A DNA stretch of 64,000 nt from Woeseia oceani (lineage in GTDB: Bacteria > Pseudomonadota > Gammaproteobacteria > Steroidobacterales > Woeseiaceae): contig NZ_CP016268.1 of assembly GCF_001677435.1 (NCBI RefSeq), positions 682,001 to 746,000 on the forward strand. Direction: 5' to 3'. Position numbers and translations under genes: made by a program. Position 1 is the stretch's first letter. Every line of letters begins with the position of its first letter. Below are positions 43,626 to 52,044 of the stretch, in pieces. Under the pieces are notes generated by a model that was not told the origin of the DNA, made no database searches, and worked only from the letters and a program-made list of their open reading frames with translations.

Positions 43626-44383
43626 CAGTCTGTGACCCCTGGCAATGCAGTGATCAGTTGGCCAACATAGTCGTTGACGGGTGCGCCGACGACAGCATCA
43701 ACGGGACCATGCTGCTGCACGCGGCCCGCTTTCATGACGACAATGTAATCAGCGAGGTTAATCGCTTCCTGCGGGTCATGGGTCACGAGGATCGTTGAGA
43801 TCGGTTCGGCCTCCTGCAGTTTCAGGAACTGTTCGTGTATGCCGATTCGGGTCATCGTATCGAGGCCTGAAAAAGGCTCATCGAGTAACAACAGTTCAGG
43901 CTGCAATATCATCGCGCGACAAAGCCCGGCCCGTTGCTGTTGGCCGCCTGACAGTTCGTGCGGCCAGCGATCAAGGACAGCGGCCGGCAACTGCATGAGC
44001 GTCAGCAGCGCCTGCAATCGACTGTTGCTTTCGTCGGCGTTACGGTTGTCGAGTCGGGCAGGAAGCAGAATATTCTCGCGAACCCGCAAATGCGGAAACA
44101 GCGCGATATCCTGGATGGCATAGCCGATACGCTTTCGCAGCGGCGCCGGATTCTTGTAATCAATAGCCATACCCAGCGTTCGCACCTGCCCGGAACTCGG
44201 TCGCAACAGTCCGATAACCAATTGAATCAGGCTGGATTTGCCGCTGCCGCTGGCTCCCAGTATTGCGGTTGTCTGGAGACGCGGCAGTGTCAGGTTGAGT
44301 CGGTCAAGTGCGAGTACTGCGCCGCGCCTCAACGATACGTTCTGAAATTCGACGGCGCTGTCCGATTGCATCGAAGCTTGCAT
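43625..44383 (-). CDS. ABC importer ATP-binding protein (OpuBA-like)
   Basis: A 252-residue nucleotide-binding domain: Walker A GASGSGKS, Q-loop region AIQDIALFPHLRVRENI, signature LSGGQQQR, Walker B LLLLDEP. No CBS domains follow, unlike E. coli ProV or OpuAA, so osmotic gating via CBS is absent. The start is the second Met in the frame (MQASMQSDS) with GGAGAGC immediately before it; the 17 upstream codons are not family-like. It is the ATPase of the fused binding protein-permease encoded immediately downstream. Confidence 0.92.
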   Translation of the reverse strand: MQASMQSDSAVEFQNVSLRRGAVLALDRLNLTLPRLQTTAILGASGSGKSSLIQLVIGLLRPSSGQVRTLGMAIDYKNPAPLRKRIGYAIQDIALFPHLRVRENILLPARLDNRNADESNSRLQALLTLMQLPAAVLDRWPHELSGGQQQRAGLCRAMILQPELLLLDEPFSGLDTMTRIGIHEQFLKLQEAEPISTILVTHDPQEAINLADYIVVMKAGRVQQHGPVDAVVGAPVNDYVGQLITALPGVTD

Positions 44384-44490
44384 GCTCTCCGGTCTTTCAC
44401 AGGCAGGTGCCCAACTGCAAATTTGCGTGCGCACGCGAACTTGGGCAGAGTCTCCTCAGGCTAACAATTACGCCGCCGAGGTAGTTAAAC

Positions 44491-44892
44491 ATGAGCGCCG
44501 GAAAACCGACGGTAGCTGAGCTGCGCGCACGGCTCAGTGAGGAACAATATCAGGTCACGCAGAACAAAGGTACGGAGCGGGCCTTTTCTGGTAAATACGT
44601 TGACAACAAAGAAGACGGTACCTATCGCTGCGTTGTTTGCGAAGCGCCACTTTTCAGCTCCGAGCACAAGTTCGATTCCGGTTCTGGTTGGCCGAGTTTC
44701 TGGCTGCCCTTGGCGGGAGACAACATTCGCGTCAAGCGCGATACGAGTCATGGCATGATTCGCGAAGAAGTTGTCTGTGCGAATTGCGATGCGCACCTTG
44801 GTCACGTGTTCGAGGATGGCCCGCAACCTACTGGCTTGCGCTATTGCATTAATTCCGCATCGTTGGATTTCGACAACGATGCGGCAAAATAG
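44491..44892 (+). CDS. msrB: peptide-methionine (R)-S-oxide reductase
   Basis: Repairs methionine R-sulfoxide in proteins using thioredoxin. 133 residues: zinc-binding Cys pairs C47/C50 and C96/C99, and catalytic C119 in [13 protein letters not shown]. The Gly-Trp-Pro-Ser-Phe segment (GSGWPSFW) and [10 protein letters not shown] are diagnostic. It opens with [15 protein letters not shown] and follows the OpuB-like ATPase divergently. The FKBP lipoprotein gene starts 29 bases later. Confidence 0.97.
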   Translation: MSAGKPTVAELRARLSEEQYQVTQNKGTERAFSGKYVDNKEDGTYRCVVCEAPLFSSEHKFDSGSGWPSFWLPLAGDNIRVKRDTSHGMIREEVVCANCDAHLGHVFEDGPQPTGLRYCINSASLDFDNDAAK

Positions 44893-44921
44893 AACTCTAT
44901 TAACCCGGGATTCAAGCAGTG

Positions 44922-45404
44922 ATGAAAACTCTTAGACTCAGTTCGTTGGCAATGATGTCGATATTGTTGGCGGCGTGCGGCGGCAGCGATCAGGAAGTGG
45001 CGAACGAAGTTACACCGAGTGCGGGTATCAGTCAGGAAGTGGATGGTTTGACCGTGCGGGTTTTGCGCCCCGGCGATGGCGCTACTGCAACGGCAGGTCA
45101 GATCGCTGTTGTGCACTACACCGGCTGGTTGTACGACCCTGCAGCCGTGGACCATCGCGGCGACAAATTCGACAGCTCCGTCGACCGTGGCCAGCACTTC
45201 CGCTTTCCGCTCGGTGCGGGCCGGGTCATTCGTGGCTGGGACGCCGGTGTGGCCGGTATGCAAGTGGGCGAGCTGCGAGAGCTGACTATTGAACCGGAAC
45301 TGGCTTACGGCGATCGTGGGGCGGGTGACGTGATTCCGCCCGGTGCCACCCTGGTGTTCGAGGTCGAGCTTGCCGGGCTTGAAGATCGCGACGGAGCGAA
45401 CTGA
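44922..45404 (+). CDS. FKBP-type peptidyl-prolyl isomerase lipoprotein
   Basis: A 160-residue FKBP with a lipoprotein signal (LLAAC, Cys 19). The FKBP fold is complete: AVVHYTGWLYD, KFDSSVDRG, FPLGAGRVIRGWDAGVAGMQVGE and YGDRGAGDVIPPGATLVFEVEL. Such proteins fold or isomerise outer-membrane and periplasmic proteins. A GTG one codon upstream is an alternative start. It sits 29 bases behind msrB, suggesting a small protein-quality operon, and 6 bases before the convergent OmpA-domain gene. Confidence 0.92.
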   Translation: MKTLRLSSLAMMSILLAACGGSDQEVANEVTPSAGISQEVDGLTVRVLRPGDGATATAGQIAVVHYTGWLYDPAAVDHRGDKFDSSVDRGQHFRFPLGAGRVIRGWDAGVAGMQVGELRELTIEPELAYGDRGAGDVIPPGATLVFEVELAGLEDRDGAN

Positions 45405-45410
45405 GCCCCT

Positions 45411-46238
45411 TTATTCCGGGAGCAGCAGGCGGAACTCGACTCTGCGGTTGCGTGCACCGGCGGCGCGCGTGTTCTCAGTGTCCAGCAGTAAGGTGGAACC
45501 CGCACCTGCAGCGCTCAGCCGCGAGCCGGGGATGCCGCGTAGCTGCATGTAGTTGCTTACCGCCTGTGCGCGTTGCAGGCTCAGCTCGCCAAGTGCGGCT
45601 TCTGTCGCGCTGGCATCGGTATGCCCTGTAACTATCAGGCGGCTGGCAGGGCAGTCCGCAACGATTTCGATCAAAGCATCCAGCAGCGGCTGTGCCGCCG
45701 GGCTAAACTCGCTCTGCGCTTGCGCAAACTCTACCGTCCGGTCGCGCACTGCCGCTTGAAATTGCTGTTGGCAGAGTTCGTTGAACGAGAGGCTGTCGTC
45801 GAAAACGACCACTTCGTTACGCAGCCGCATACCTGGCAACAGCGTTCGTTCCAGCGCGCCGAGCGCGTTCTGCCAGCCGGCCGGGTTGTCATGCACACCG
45901 CGCAAATGCAGTTCACCGTCGCTCAGCCTTGCCTCGCCGCTGCGGGTCAGCGCAAGCGTACGCAATGTTTGCTCACTGACGAGTGACCAGCCGGGCGGTG
46001 TTGTTTGTCCGCTGCTTAATTGCCATTCGACGTCGGCATCCGGGAACAATTCGCTGACAACCTCGTTGAGGATCCCGGTATGGCCGGCCGAACTGGTCTC
46101 GCCGCCTATGGTGAGTTTGCCTGCCTGCCAGTCGACGCTGAACTCGGCGCTCATGGCCGGTTGTGCGGCGACCGACAGCAGCATCAGGGCAATGGCGATG
46201 GCTGCGCGAATCCGCGCAAGAGTTACTGCATCCGACAT
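45411..46238 (-). CDS. OmpA-domain secreted protein
   Basis: About 275 residues with a signal peptide and a C-terminal OmpA/MotB peptidoglycan-binding domain (FSPAAQPLLDALIEIVADCPASRLIVTGHTDASATEAALGELSLQRAQAVSNYMQLRGIPGSRLSAAGAG). The first part (about 30-130) is a beta-rich domain with no recognised identity. Translation starts either at GTG 46244, which overlaps the TGA of the upstream coiled-coil/HhH gene, or at ATG 46238; either way the two genes are tightly coupled. Not an OmpA porin: no beta-barrel. Confidence 0.85.
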   Translation of the reverse strand: MSDAVTLARIRAAIAIALMLLSVAAQPAMSAEFSVDWQAGKLTIGGETSSAGHTGILNEVVSELFPDADVEWQLSSGQTTPPGWSLVSEQTLRTLALTRSGEARLSDGELHLRGVHDNPAGWQNALGALERTLLPGMRLRNEVVVFDDSLSFNELCQQQFQAAVRDRTVEFAQAQSEFSPAAQPLLDALIEIVADCPASRLIVTGHTDASATEAALGELSLQRAQAVSNYMQLRGIPGSRLSAAGAGSTLLLDTENTRAAGARNRRVEFRLLLPE

Positions 46239-46240
46239 GG

Positions 46241-47158
46241 TCACGCGGGGTCGTGGCTGTTTTCGTATTGCAACGTGCGTGCCTGGCCAATCCAGTCTTC
46301 GCGATGGATACGCGATTTGAAACCACGCAGTTCGGCGGCGACGCGGTCGATGTCGTATTCGCTCATGGTGGCGATCTGGCTGAAGCGGTTGAAGCCCAGC
46401 GTATTCAGCGTCTTCTCGATGGCGGGACCTATACCTTTTATGCGCTTCAGGTCGTCGCCGGGCGTAGTGCCACGCGCAGCCATATTGCCGGCTTCAAGCT
46501 CCATCGTGTCGTCATACTGGTCGTTGGATGCATCGAGATCGGTCAGCGGCCCATCGCCTACCGCTTCGATGCGGGTTTCAAGTGCGGCGGCTGCGGCTTC
46601 CAGTTCCTCGATACGTTGCTGCGCGCGGCCCAGTTCCAGTTGCAGCTCCTGTGCTTCAAGATCCCGCAGCCGGTAGCGTTCGACCAGCGGCGGAATTCGC
46701 TCCTGCCACTTGCCCAGTTCGCGCTTCAGGCGGGTAATTTTCTGGTCTTTTTCGCTGAGTGCCGCATCCTGCCGTGTTGCGCCGGAGTCGAGCTGTTTGT
46801 GCAGTTTATCGCGTTGTGCCACGGCGACAGCCAGATTGCTGCGTGACTCTTTCAGTTTGCGCTGCAAGTCTTTGCTGTTGCCGAGGGCGATTTTGAGTTC
46901 GGTCGTAAGCTCGTTGGCACGCTTGCGGATGTCCTTCCCGGACGCCTGGTGCTGACTGACCTGTTCCATCAAGCTTGAGTTTTGCTTGGCAATGCGTTCG
47001 TGTTCGACGCGCTGCGCGTCCATCTGGTGTTGCCAGCCGGCACTGAGAGCCAGCTTTTCCCTGGCGCAACGCCGACTGTGCACGAACCAACCAAGCAGCA
47101 CGCCGAGGATGACGGCGAGCAGCAGCACGCCCACGGTGGCCATGGTCAGTTCCGGCAT
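46241..47158 (-). CDS. membrane-anchored coiled-coil protein with helix-hairpin-helix domain
   Basis: A 305-residue protein: one N-terminal membrane helix (about residues 7-26), a long coiled coil (about 45-200, rich in Glu/Arg/Leu heptads), then a short helix-hairpin-helix motif (DDLKRIKGIGPAIEKTLNTLGFNRFSQIATMSEYDIDRVAAEL) and FKSRIHREDWIGQAR. The HhH motif here resembles a modified helix-hairpin-helix of the ribosomal/flap type, found in some membrane-anchored proteins of unknown role. Coupled to the OmpA-domain gene. The start at 47158 (MPELTMATV) has no good ribosome-binding site; the Met five codons in (MATVGVLLL) has CGGAA upstream and may be the real start. Confidence 0.82.
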   Translation of the reverse strand: MPELTMATVGVLLLAVILGVLLGWFVHSRRCAREKLALSAGWQHQMDAQRVEHERIAKQNSSLMEQVSQHQASGKDIRKRANELTTELKIALGNSKDLQRKLKESRSNLAVAVAQRDKLHKQLDSGATRQDAALSEKDQKITRLKRELGKWQERIPPLVERYRLRDLEAQELQLELGRAQQRIEELEAAAAALETRIEAVGDGPLTDLDASNDQYDDTMELEAGNMAARGTTPGDDLKRIKGIGPAIEKTLNTLGFNRFSQIATMSEYDIDRVAAELRGFKSRIHREDWIGQARTLQYENSHDPA

Positions 47159-47435
47159 CAGGCAAAACCGCCGTTGGCGGAAGTGGGCACTGCTGTCATG
47201 GTCGCAACCAGGTGCATTGAGTCAGTCATTTGATCTGGGCTCCGCTCGTGCCGTGGAGTGACTTGCGGTGGCAGACCGCGATGATTGCCAGCTTAGAGGT
47301 CAATAATTCTATGCCAATCATTGCCCCACTAGCCAGCGGACCGCTGCTGTACTGGCACGGTGCAGCCCTGTGTGCTCATGTATGATCGAGCCCGCGCAAG
47401 CAATTAGTCGTGAATTGAGGGGAGTGAGCCTGCCG

Positions 47436-49274
47436 ATGGACGAACATCACATAGTTCTCGCAATCGTGACCGTTGTCGGCCTTGGCATTGGCGCCCAATG
47501 GCTGGCCTGGCGACTGAAACTCCCGGCTATCGTATTGCTGGCGGCAGTCGGACTGATTATGGGTCCCGGCCTCGGCTGGGTGGATCCGGGCGCCGATTTC
47601 GGCGCTTACCTGCGACCAATCGTCAGCCTGTGTGTTGCGATTATCCTGTTCGAGGGTGGTCTCAGTCTGCACCTCAGCGACCTGAAAGAAGCCGCCCGAG
47701 GTGTGCGCCGACTGGTCTACCTTGGCGCGCCGCTGGCCTGGCTATGTTCGTCTTTGTGCGCCCACTACATCGGCGGTCTCGATTGGCCGGTGTCATTGGT
47801 TTTTGGCGCGATCATGGTTGTCACCGGCCCGACGGTCATCATGCCGATGTTGCGCCAGGCCGCACTCAACCGCCGTACCGCGTCCTATTTGAAATGGGAA
47901 GGTATCGTCAATGACCCGATCGGTGCCTTGTTGGCCGTACTGGTATTCCAGTTCTTCATCTTTCAGGGCAGCGGCAGTGGTTGGGATGAAGTGTTGCAAG
48001 GCATCGGTCTCGCCATCGTGTGCAGCCTTATTCTCGGCGGCGCCGGTGGCTGGGCGACAGCCCGCGCGTTTCGCGAAGGCTGGGTTCCGGAATACCTGAA
48101 AAGTCCGGTATTGCTTGGCCTCGTGCTCATCGTCTACGCGCTGTCGGACATGATTCAGAAAGAAGCGGGCCTGCTCGCGGTCACTATCATGGGCATTGTC
48201 GTCGGCAACATGAATCTGCCCGGCATCGGTGATATGAAGCGCTTCAAGGAATACATCACGATCATGCTGGTGTCCGTCGTGTTTGTGTCGCTGACCGCCG
48301 ACCTGGACGCGCGTTCGCTGGTGGACATCGGCTGGCGCGGAATCGCATTGGTCGCGGCAATCATGTTCCTGGCGCGCCCGGTCGCGATCATGCTGGCGAC
48401 GACCGGTGCCGGCATGCAGTTCAATGAGCGGGTACTGCTGAGCTGGATTGCACCCCGCGGCATAGTCGCGGCGGCGACAGCCGGCCTGATGGGACCGCGC
48501 CTCGTCGATGCGGGCTATCCTGCGGAAGTCCTCTTGCCGCTGGTGTTTGCGATCATCTTTGCAACGGTTTTCAGTCACGGGTTGACGATCAACTGGCTGG
48601 CAGCACGGCTCGGCCTGTCGTCGCGGCATCGTGATGGGGTATTGATCATCGGTGCCTCGCCCTGGACGGTTGCGCTTTCCCAGGTATTGCGCGACATGAA
48701 AGTCAATGTGCTGCTGGCGGATTCGTCGTGGCACAACCTGCGTGAGGCGCGCCTGAACGGCATACCGGTGTTCTATGGCGAAATACTGTCCGATTTCGCG
48801 GAGGAATCGGTAGAGCTTGCGCACGTACGCACGGTCCTGGCCGCAACCCGCAATGATGCTTACAACGCGCTGGTCTGCACGGCCTTGGCGCCGGAGATCG
48901 GGCAGCGTAACGTCCTGCAGCTGGCTATGGGCGGTGGCGATTACGAAGAAGACCCGAAAGCACTGGCACGGCCGCGGCGTGGTGGTGTTGCATTCAGCAA
49001 CGATGCTGACTTTGAAGTGCTTTGGCGCAATCTTGTGCGGGGCTGGAAATTCTCCAAGACCAGGATTTCGGAAAACTACACCTACGAGCAGTTCGTTGCC
49101 GATCGGCACACCGACGCGATAGAAATTCTGACCATGAATGACGAAGGGGTGATCAGCTTCGTTGCGGCAGGAGACTCGGCGGAGACCGCCAAGGGCGTTA
49201 CCATAGTGACGTTTACCGCCGAAAAACCGCAAAAACCGAAGGAGTTACCCGATGCCGAGCCCGCCGCAATCTGA
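47436..49274 (+). CDS. CPA-family Na+/H+ or K+/H+ antiporter with TrkA-N domain
   Basis: A 612-residue antiporter. A 12-13-span CPA1 domain (about 1-390) with the VVTGPTVIMPMLRQA and IVNDPIGALLAV segments including the ND pair that binds the cation, then a TrkA-N/RCK domain (about 400-520; GVLIIGASPWTVALSQVL with a glycine-poor dinucleotide motif) for nucleotide regulation and a C-terminal domain. NhaP/KefB-like. Chosen ATG is MDEHHIVLA, with GGGGAG 11 bases upstream; a GTG 4 codons earlier also fits. The last 23 bases overlap the alpha/beta hydrolase gene. Confidence 0.9.
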   Translation: MDEHHIVLAIVTVVGLGIGAQWLAWRLKLPAIVLLAAVGLIMGPGLGWVDPGADFGAYLRPIVSLCVAIILFEGGLSLHLSDLKEAARGVRRLVYLGAPLAWLCSSLCAHYIGGLDWPVSLVFGAIMVVTGPTVIMPMLRQAALNRRTASYLKWEGIVNDPIGALLAVLVFQFFIFQGSGSGWDEVLQGIGLAIVCSLILGGAGGWATARAFREGWVPEYLKSPVLLGLVLIVYALSDMIQKEAGLLAVTIMGIVVGNMNLPGIGDMKRFKEYITIMLVSVVFVSLTADLDARSLVDIGWRGIALVAAIMFLARPVAIMLATTGAGMQFNERVLLSWIAPRGIVAAATAGLMGPRLVDAGYPAEVLLPLVFAIIFATVFSHGLTINWLAARLGLSSRHRDGVLIIGASPWTVALSQVLRDMKVNVLLADSSWHNLREARLNGIPVFYGEILSDFAEESVELAHVRTVLAATRNDAYNALVCTALAPEIGQRNVLQLAMGGGDYEEDPKALARPRRGGVAFSNDADFEVLWRNLVRGWKFSKTRISENYTYEQFVADRHTDAIEILTMNDEGVISFVAAGDSAETAKGVTIVTFTAEKPQKPKELPDAEPAAI

Positions 49275-49896
49275 GCGCCTCATTCTCGACGGACCCGCTG
49301 GCCGCCTTGAAGCCATTCTGGAAACGCCGACTGATGTGCCGGTAGCAGGCTCAGCGCTGGTTTGCCATCCGCACCCGCAACAGGGTGGCACGATGCAGAA
49401 CAAAGTGGCTCATACCCTGGCCAAGGCATTCGTCCGTTGCGGTTACCGCGCACTGCGCTTTAATTTTCGTGGCGTTGGCGACAGTGAGGGTAGTTACGAC
49501 GAGGCGCGTGGCGAGCTGGACGACGCCCTGGCCGCGTTCAGTTACCTGCAACAGCAATGGCCCAAAGACCCACTCTGGATCAGTGGTTTTTCTTTTGGCG
49601 CGGCGATTGCCATCAATGCCGCGACCAAGGTTCAGCCTAATGGCTTGGTCAGCATCGCTCCGGCGGTGTATCGCTTTGCCAATAATCTCGATATTCAACC
49701 GGAGTGTCCGTGGCTGATAGTGCACGGTGATCAGGACGAATTGATTCCTGTTGAGGAAACGCTGGAATGGGTTAACCGCATGGAGCCCGGGCCGGTGCTG
49801 AACGTGTTTGCGGATACCGGACATTTCTTTCACGGCAAACTGCTCGAACTGCGCGAGGCGGTTGTCACGTTTGTGACGGACACGGCTGCAGCCTGA
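49252..49896 (+). CDS. alpha/beta hydrolase (COG2945-type)
   Basis: A 214-residue small alpha/beta hydrolase. The family opening VCHPHPQQGGTMQNKVAHTLAKAF, the nucleophile elbow GFSFGAAIA, Asp in IVHGDQDELIPV and His in DTGHFFHG are all visible. COG2945 proteins are common but without known substrate. It overlaps the antiporter gene by 23 bases, so translation is coupled. It ends about 240 bases before the convergent HU-like gene, near a bidirectional terminator. Confidence 0.88.
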   Translation: MPSPPQSERLILDGPAGRLEAILETPTDVPVAGSALVCHPHPQQGGTMQNKVAHTLAKAFVRCGYRALRFNFRGVGDSEGSYDEARGELDDALAAFSYLQQQWPKDPLWISGFSFGAAIAINAATKVQPNGLVSIAPAVYRFANNLDIQPECPWLIVHGDQDELIPVEETLEWVNRMEPGPVLNVFADTGHFFHGKLLELREAVVTFVTDTAAA

Positions 49897-50081
49897 TTTG
49901 CCAGGTTTTTATATCGTCAGGGCCGGACATCCGCAGGCATGCCTTGGTGACTGATGTGACCAATTGCGCGCCATGCAAGCGGCGCGGCTGGCAACGGCTG
50001 CGCAAGCGTATGCACCCTGTCGTGCGCTGACCGTTTCGTGTACGCGCATTGCGATTCGCCGGGTATAAGCTTATTCGGGCC

Positions 50082-50114
50082 AAAAAAAAACCGGGCAGTG
50101 CCCGGTTTTTTTCT
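50082..50114. terminator. bidirectional intrinsic terminator
   Basis: AACCGGGC (50089-50096), AGT loop, GCCCGGTT (50100-50107), flanked by nine A on the left and TTTTTTT on the right. The symmetrical design ends transcription from both sides: the alpha/beta hydrolase (plus) and the HU-like gene (minus). Confidence 0.93.
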
Positions 50115-50138
50115 GATTCGAATCATTGAGATTCGATA

Positions 50139-50477
50139 TCAAACCATGTCTTTCAGGCCTTTCAGTGCCGCAACCTTGACGGTCTTGGACGCTGGTTTTG
50201 CCTTGAACATCATTTCTTCACCGGTGAACGGGTTAACGCCCTTGCGAGCTTTCGTTGCCGGCTTCTTAACGACGCGCATTTTCAGGAGACCTGGAATGGT
50301 GAACAGGCCAGGAGCGGCGCGACCGCCAAGATTCTTTTTGATCTGTGCCGAGAGTGAATCGAACACAGCGCCGACGTCTTTCTTCGTCAGACCGGTGTCT
50401 TCCGCGATGCGGGCGTAAATCTCAGACTTTGTCGGCGGCTTCTTGGTGCTATCGCCAGCCTTTTTCTTTGCTGCCAT
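50139..50477 (-). CDS. HU-family DNA-binding protein with basic N-terminal extension
   Basis: A 112-residue HU/IHF-like protein. The fold is clear: SEIYARIAEDTGLTKKDVGAVFDSLSAQIKKNL (helical body), then the DNA-binding arm RKGVNPFTGEEMMFKAKPASKTVKV. A 16-residue Lys-rich N-terminal extension (MAAKKKAGDSTKKPPT) distinguishes it from the 90-residue HU subunits. It is an HU homologue rather than HupA/HupB itself, a type frequent in some gammaproteobacteria. Ribosome-binding site AGGAG 9 bases upstream. Bidirectional terminator follows. Confidence 0.92.
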   Translation of the reverse strand: MAAKKKAGDSTKKPPTKSEIYARIAEDTGLTKKDVGAVFDSLSAQIKKNLGGRAAPGLFTIPGLLKMRVVKKPATKARKGVNPFTGEEMMFKAKPASKTVKVAALKGLKDMV

Positions 50478-50630
50478 GAAAAAGTGACTCCTGTAAAAAT
50501 ATCAAAACGGGCGCTGCCCGCGACTTAAAACCTGCGCGACGATATCACATGTTTGCAGGGTGGTTAAGCGGAAAAGACAAGAAATACTGCAAAAAAAGCG
50601 GGGTTTCCTGAGGTTTCGGCTGTCAGGTGC

Positions 50631-51104
50631 CTAGTTCGTATAGAACTGGCGTTTGAAACGAACCTCAATTGGCTCGTCCGAATTGTCTGGTGTAATGGTG
50701 ATGTCGAATACCAGCGTCTCACTGTTGGCCACCGGAATCTCACCGATGTAGTACACAGCATCCTGCTCCTGGATCTTGCGCATGGTAACGGTCTTGAGCT
50801 GGCCGGTCAGGTTGACAGTCTTCACCTCAACACTGCCTGTGCCTGATTCACCAGTGGCTTCGCTAATTATCGACACATTCAACATTGCACGGTTCTTACT
50901 GCGCACAATGTTGTACTGACGGGCAACTTCTGTTGGCAGCTGGTCGGTGGACTGTGCGCTGAAGTGAACGCTGTAACCATTAACGGTTACTGACGAGGCT
51001 TCCGCCGGTTGCGCCTGAGGCACCGTTGCTGAATCTCCGGGGCCGCCGCATCCCGATAAGAACAACGAAAGAAAAGAAGCAAAGAGTAATGTTCTTGGAA
51101 TCAT
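50631..51104 (-). CDS. DUF4426 lipoprotein
   Basis: A 157-residue lipoprotein (lipobox LSGC, Cys 19) of the DUF4426 family. In P. aeruginosa the DUF4426 gene (PA0388) is in the same chromosomal region as yggT-proC-yggS-pilT, next to metX/metW; the metXW pair is missing here. Structural pattern: YSVHFSAQSTDQLP, NIVRSKNRAMLNVSI and a final beta-strand FDITITPDNSDEPIEVRFKRQFYTN. Function unknown. Separated from the DUF167 gene by about 110 bases. Confidence 0.87.
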   Translation of the reverse strand: MIPRTLLFASFLSLFLSGCGGPGDSATVPQAQPAEASSVTVNGYSVHFSAQSTDQLPTEVARQYNIVRSKNRAMLNVSIISEATGESGTGSVEVKTVNLTGQLKTVTMRKIQEQDAVYYIGEIPVANSETLVFDITITPDNSDEPIEVRFKRQFYTN

Positions 51105-51214
51105 GGTGTGCTTTCCCCCGCTCCAGCCTGGTCAGTTTCGTTGTCACTATAGCTTGTTTTCTGTGCAGGTCCTATGCCTCGCGGGATTTTTGTGACCTTT
51201 GCCGATGGCCGGTT

Positions 51215-51490
51215 TTACGGCGTCAGGCAGGTTGGGCGTCGGGTTGGCTTGTGGATGACGAAGTCCTTGATGCGGGATGATTCGCCGCGTAACAACACGA
51301 TCGCCGACTTGGGTACGCCAAATGCTTTGGCCAACTGTTTGATGACATCCTTGTTCGCGGCGCCATCGGCAGGCGCGGCCGTTGTCCGGATCCGCAGCAT
51401 ACCGTCGACCATGCCCTGCAATTCAGAGCGTGCGGCACGCGGCGTTACCCTGGTACGGATGCGCAGTTCGTCGCCGTCTGCGGCCATCAT
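51215..51490 (-). CDS. DUF167/YggU family protein
   Basis: A 91-residue protein with the DUF167 pattern: RIRTRVTPRAARSELQGMVDGMLRIRTTAAPADGAANKDVIKQLAKAFGVPKSAIVLLRGESSRIKDFVI. Small RNA-binding-like fold of unknown function, habitually located behind yggT. ATG ATG at the start gives two possible codons; it begins 5 bases after the yggT stop. Confidence 0.92.
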   Translation of the reverse strand: MMAADGDELRIRTRVTPRAARSELQGMVDGMLRIRTTAAPADGAANKDVIKQLAKAFGVPKSAIVLLRGESSRIKDFVIHKPTRRPTCLTP

Positions 51491-51495
51491 GGCAG

Positions 51496-52044
51496 TCAGA
51501 CGTAAAAGGGCCGTAACGAGCGCAGCAATATCACGCCGGCCTGCAAAAGGATCAGCGCAAAGATCGGCGATATGTCGAGGCCGCCGAGCGGCGGCAACAT
51601 GCGTCGGAACGGGCGCAGTATGGGTTCGGCCATTGAGTTAACCATAGCCACGACCGGGTGATAGGTTTGCGGCGCAAGCCAGCTGAGAATGACGCTGATC
51701 AATACAGCGAAAAAGAACATGTTCAGACTGTGCGCCGCCAGTTCGATGACCGCAACGACAGCAATCGACAGCGGGTCGAACATTCGCCCGGTCAACAGCA
51801 AAAGCAGGACGATTGCCAGAGTCTGCAAAACCAGCAGTATCAGAACGGTGGCAGTATCAATTCGCCCGACAGGTGGCAGCAGTCGACGCACCGGAACGAT
51901 GGCGGGGGAGGTGAGGCGAAGGATTCCCTGCGCGAGCGGATTACGGAAGTCGACGTGCAGCAAGGGCAACCAGAACCGGAGCAGGAACAACAAGAGTACG
52001 AGCTGGGTTACTGCTCCGATAATAAAATACAGTGCTTGAGTCAT
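51496..52044 (-). CDS. yggT: YggT family membrane protein
   Basis: A 182-residue integral membrane protein made of two YggT repeats, each with two helices and a conserved SPAIVPVRRLLPPVG or AEPILRPFRRMLPPLGGLDISP loop. Linked in genomes to proC and yggS; E. coli YggT supports growth under osmotic stress. The start overlaps the proC stop (ATGA), indicating coupling. Confidence 0.93.
   Translation of the reverse strand: MTQALYFIIGAVTQLVLLLFLLRFWLPLLHVDFRNPLAQGILRLTSPAIVPVRRLLPPVGRIDTATVLILLVLQTLAIVLLLLLTGRMFDPLSIAVVAVIELAAHSLNMFFFAVLISVILSWLAPQTYHPVVAMVNSMAEPILRPFRRMLPPLGGLDISPIFALILLQAGVILLRSLRPFYV

Noticed and set aside
47793-49232. 479-codon minus-strand frame opposite the CPA antiporter
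   Set aside because: His/Gln/Arg-rich antisense shadow of a well-supported gene; common in GC-rich DNA.
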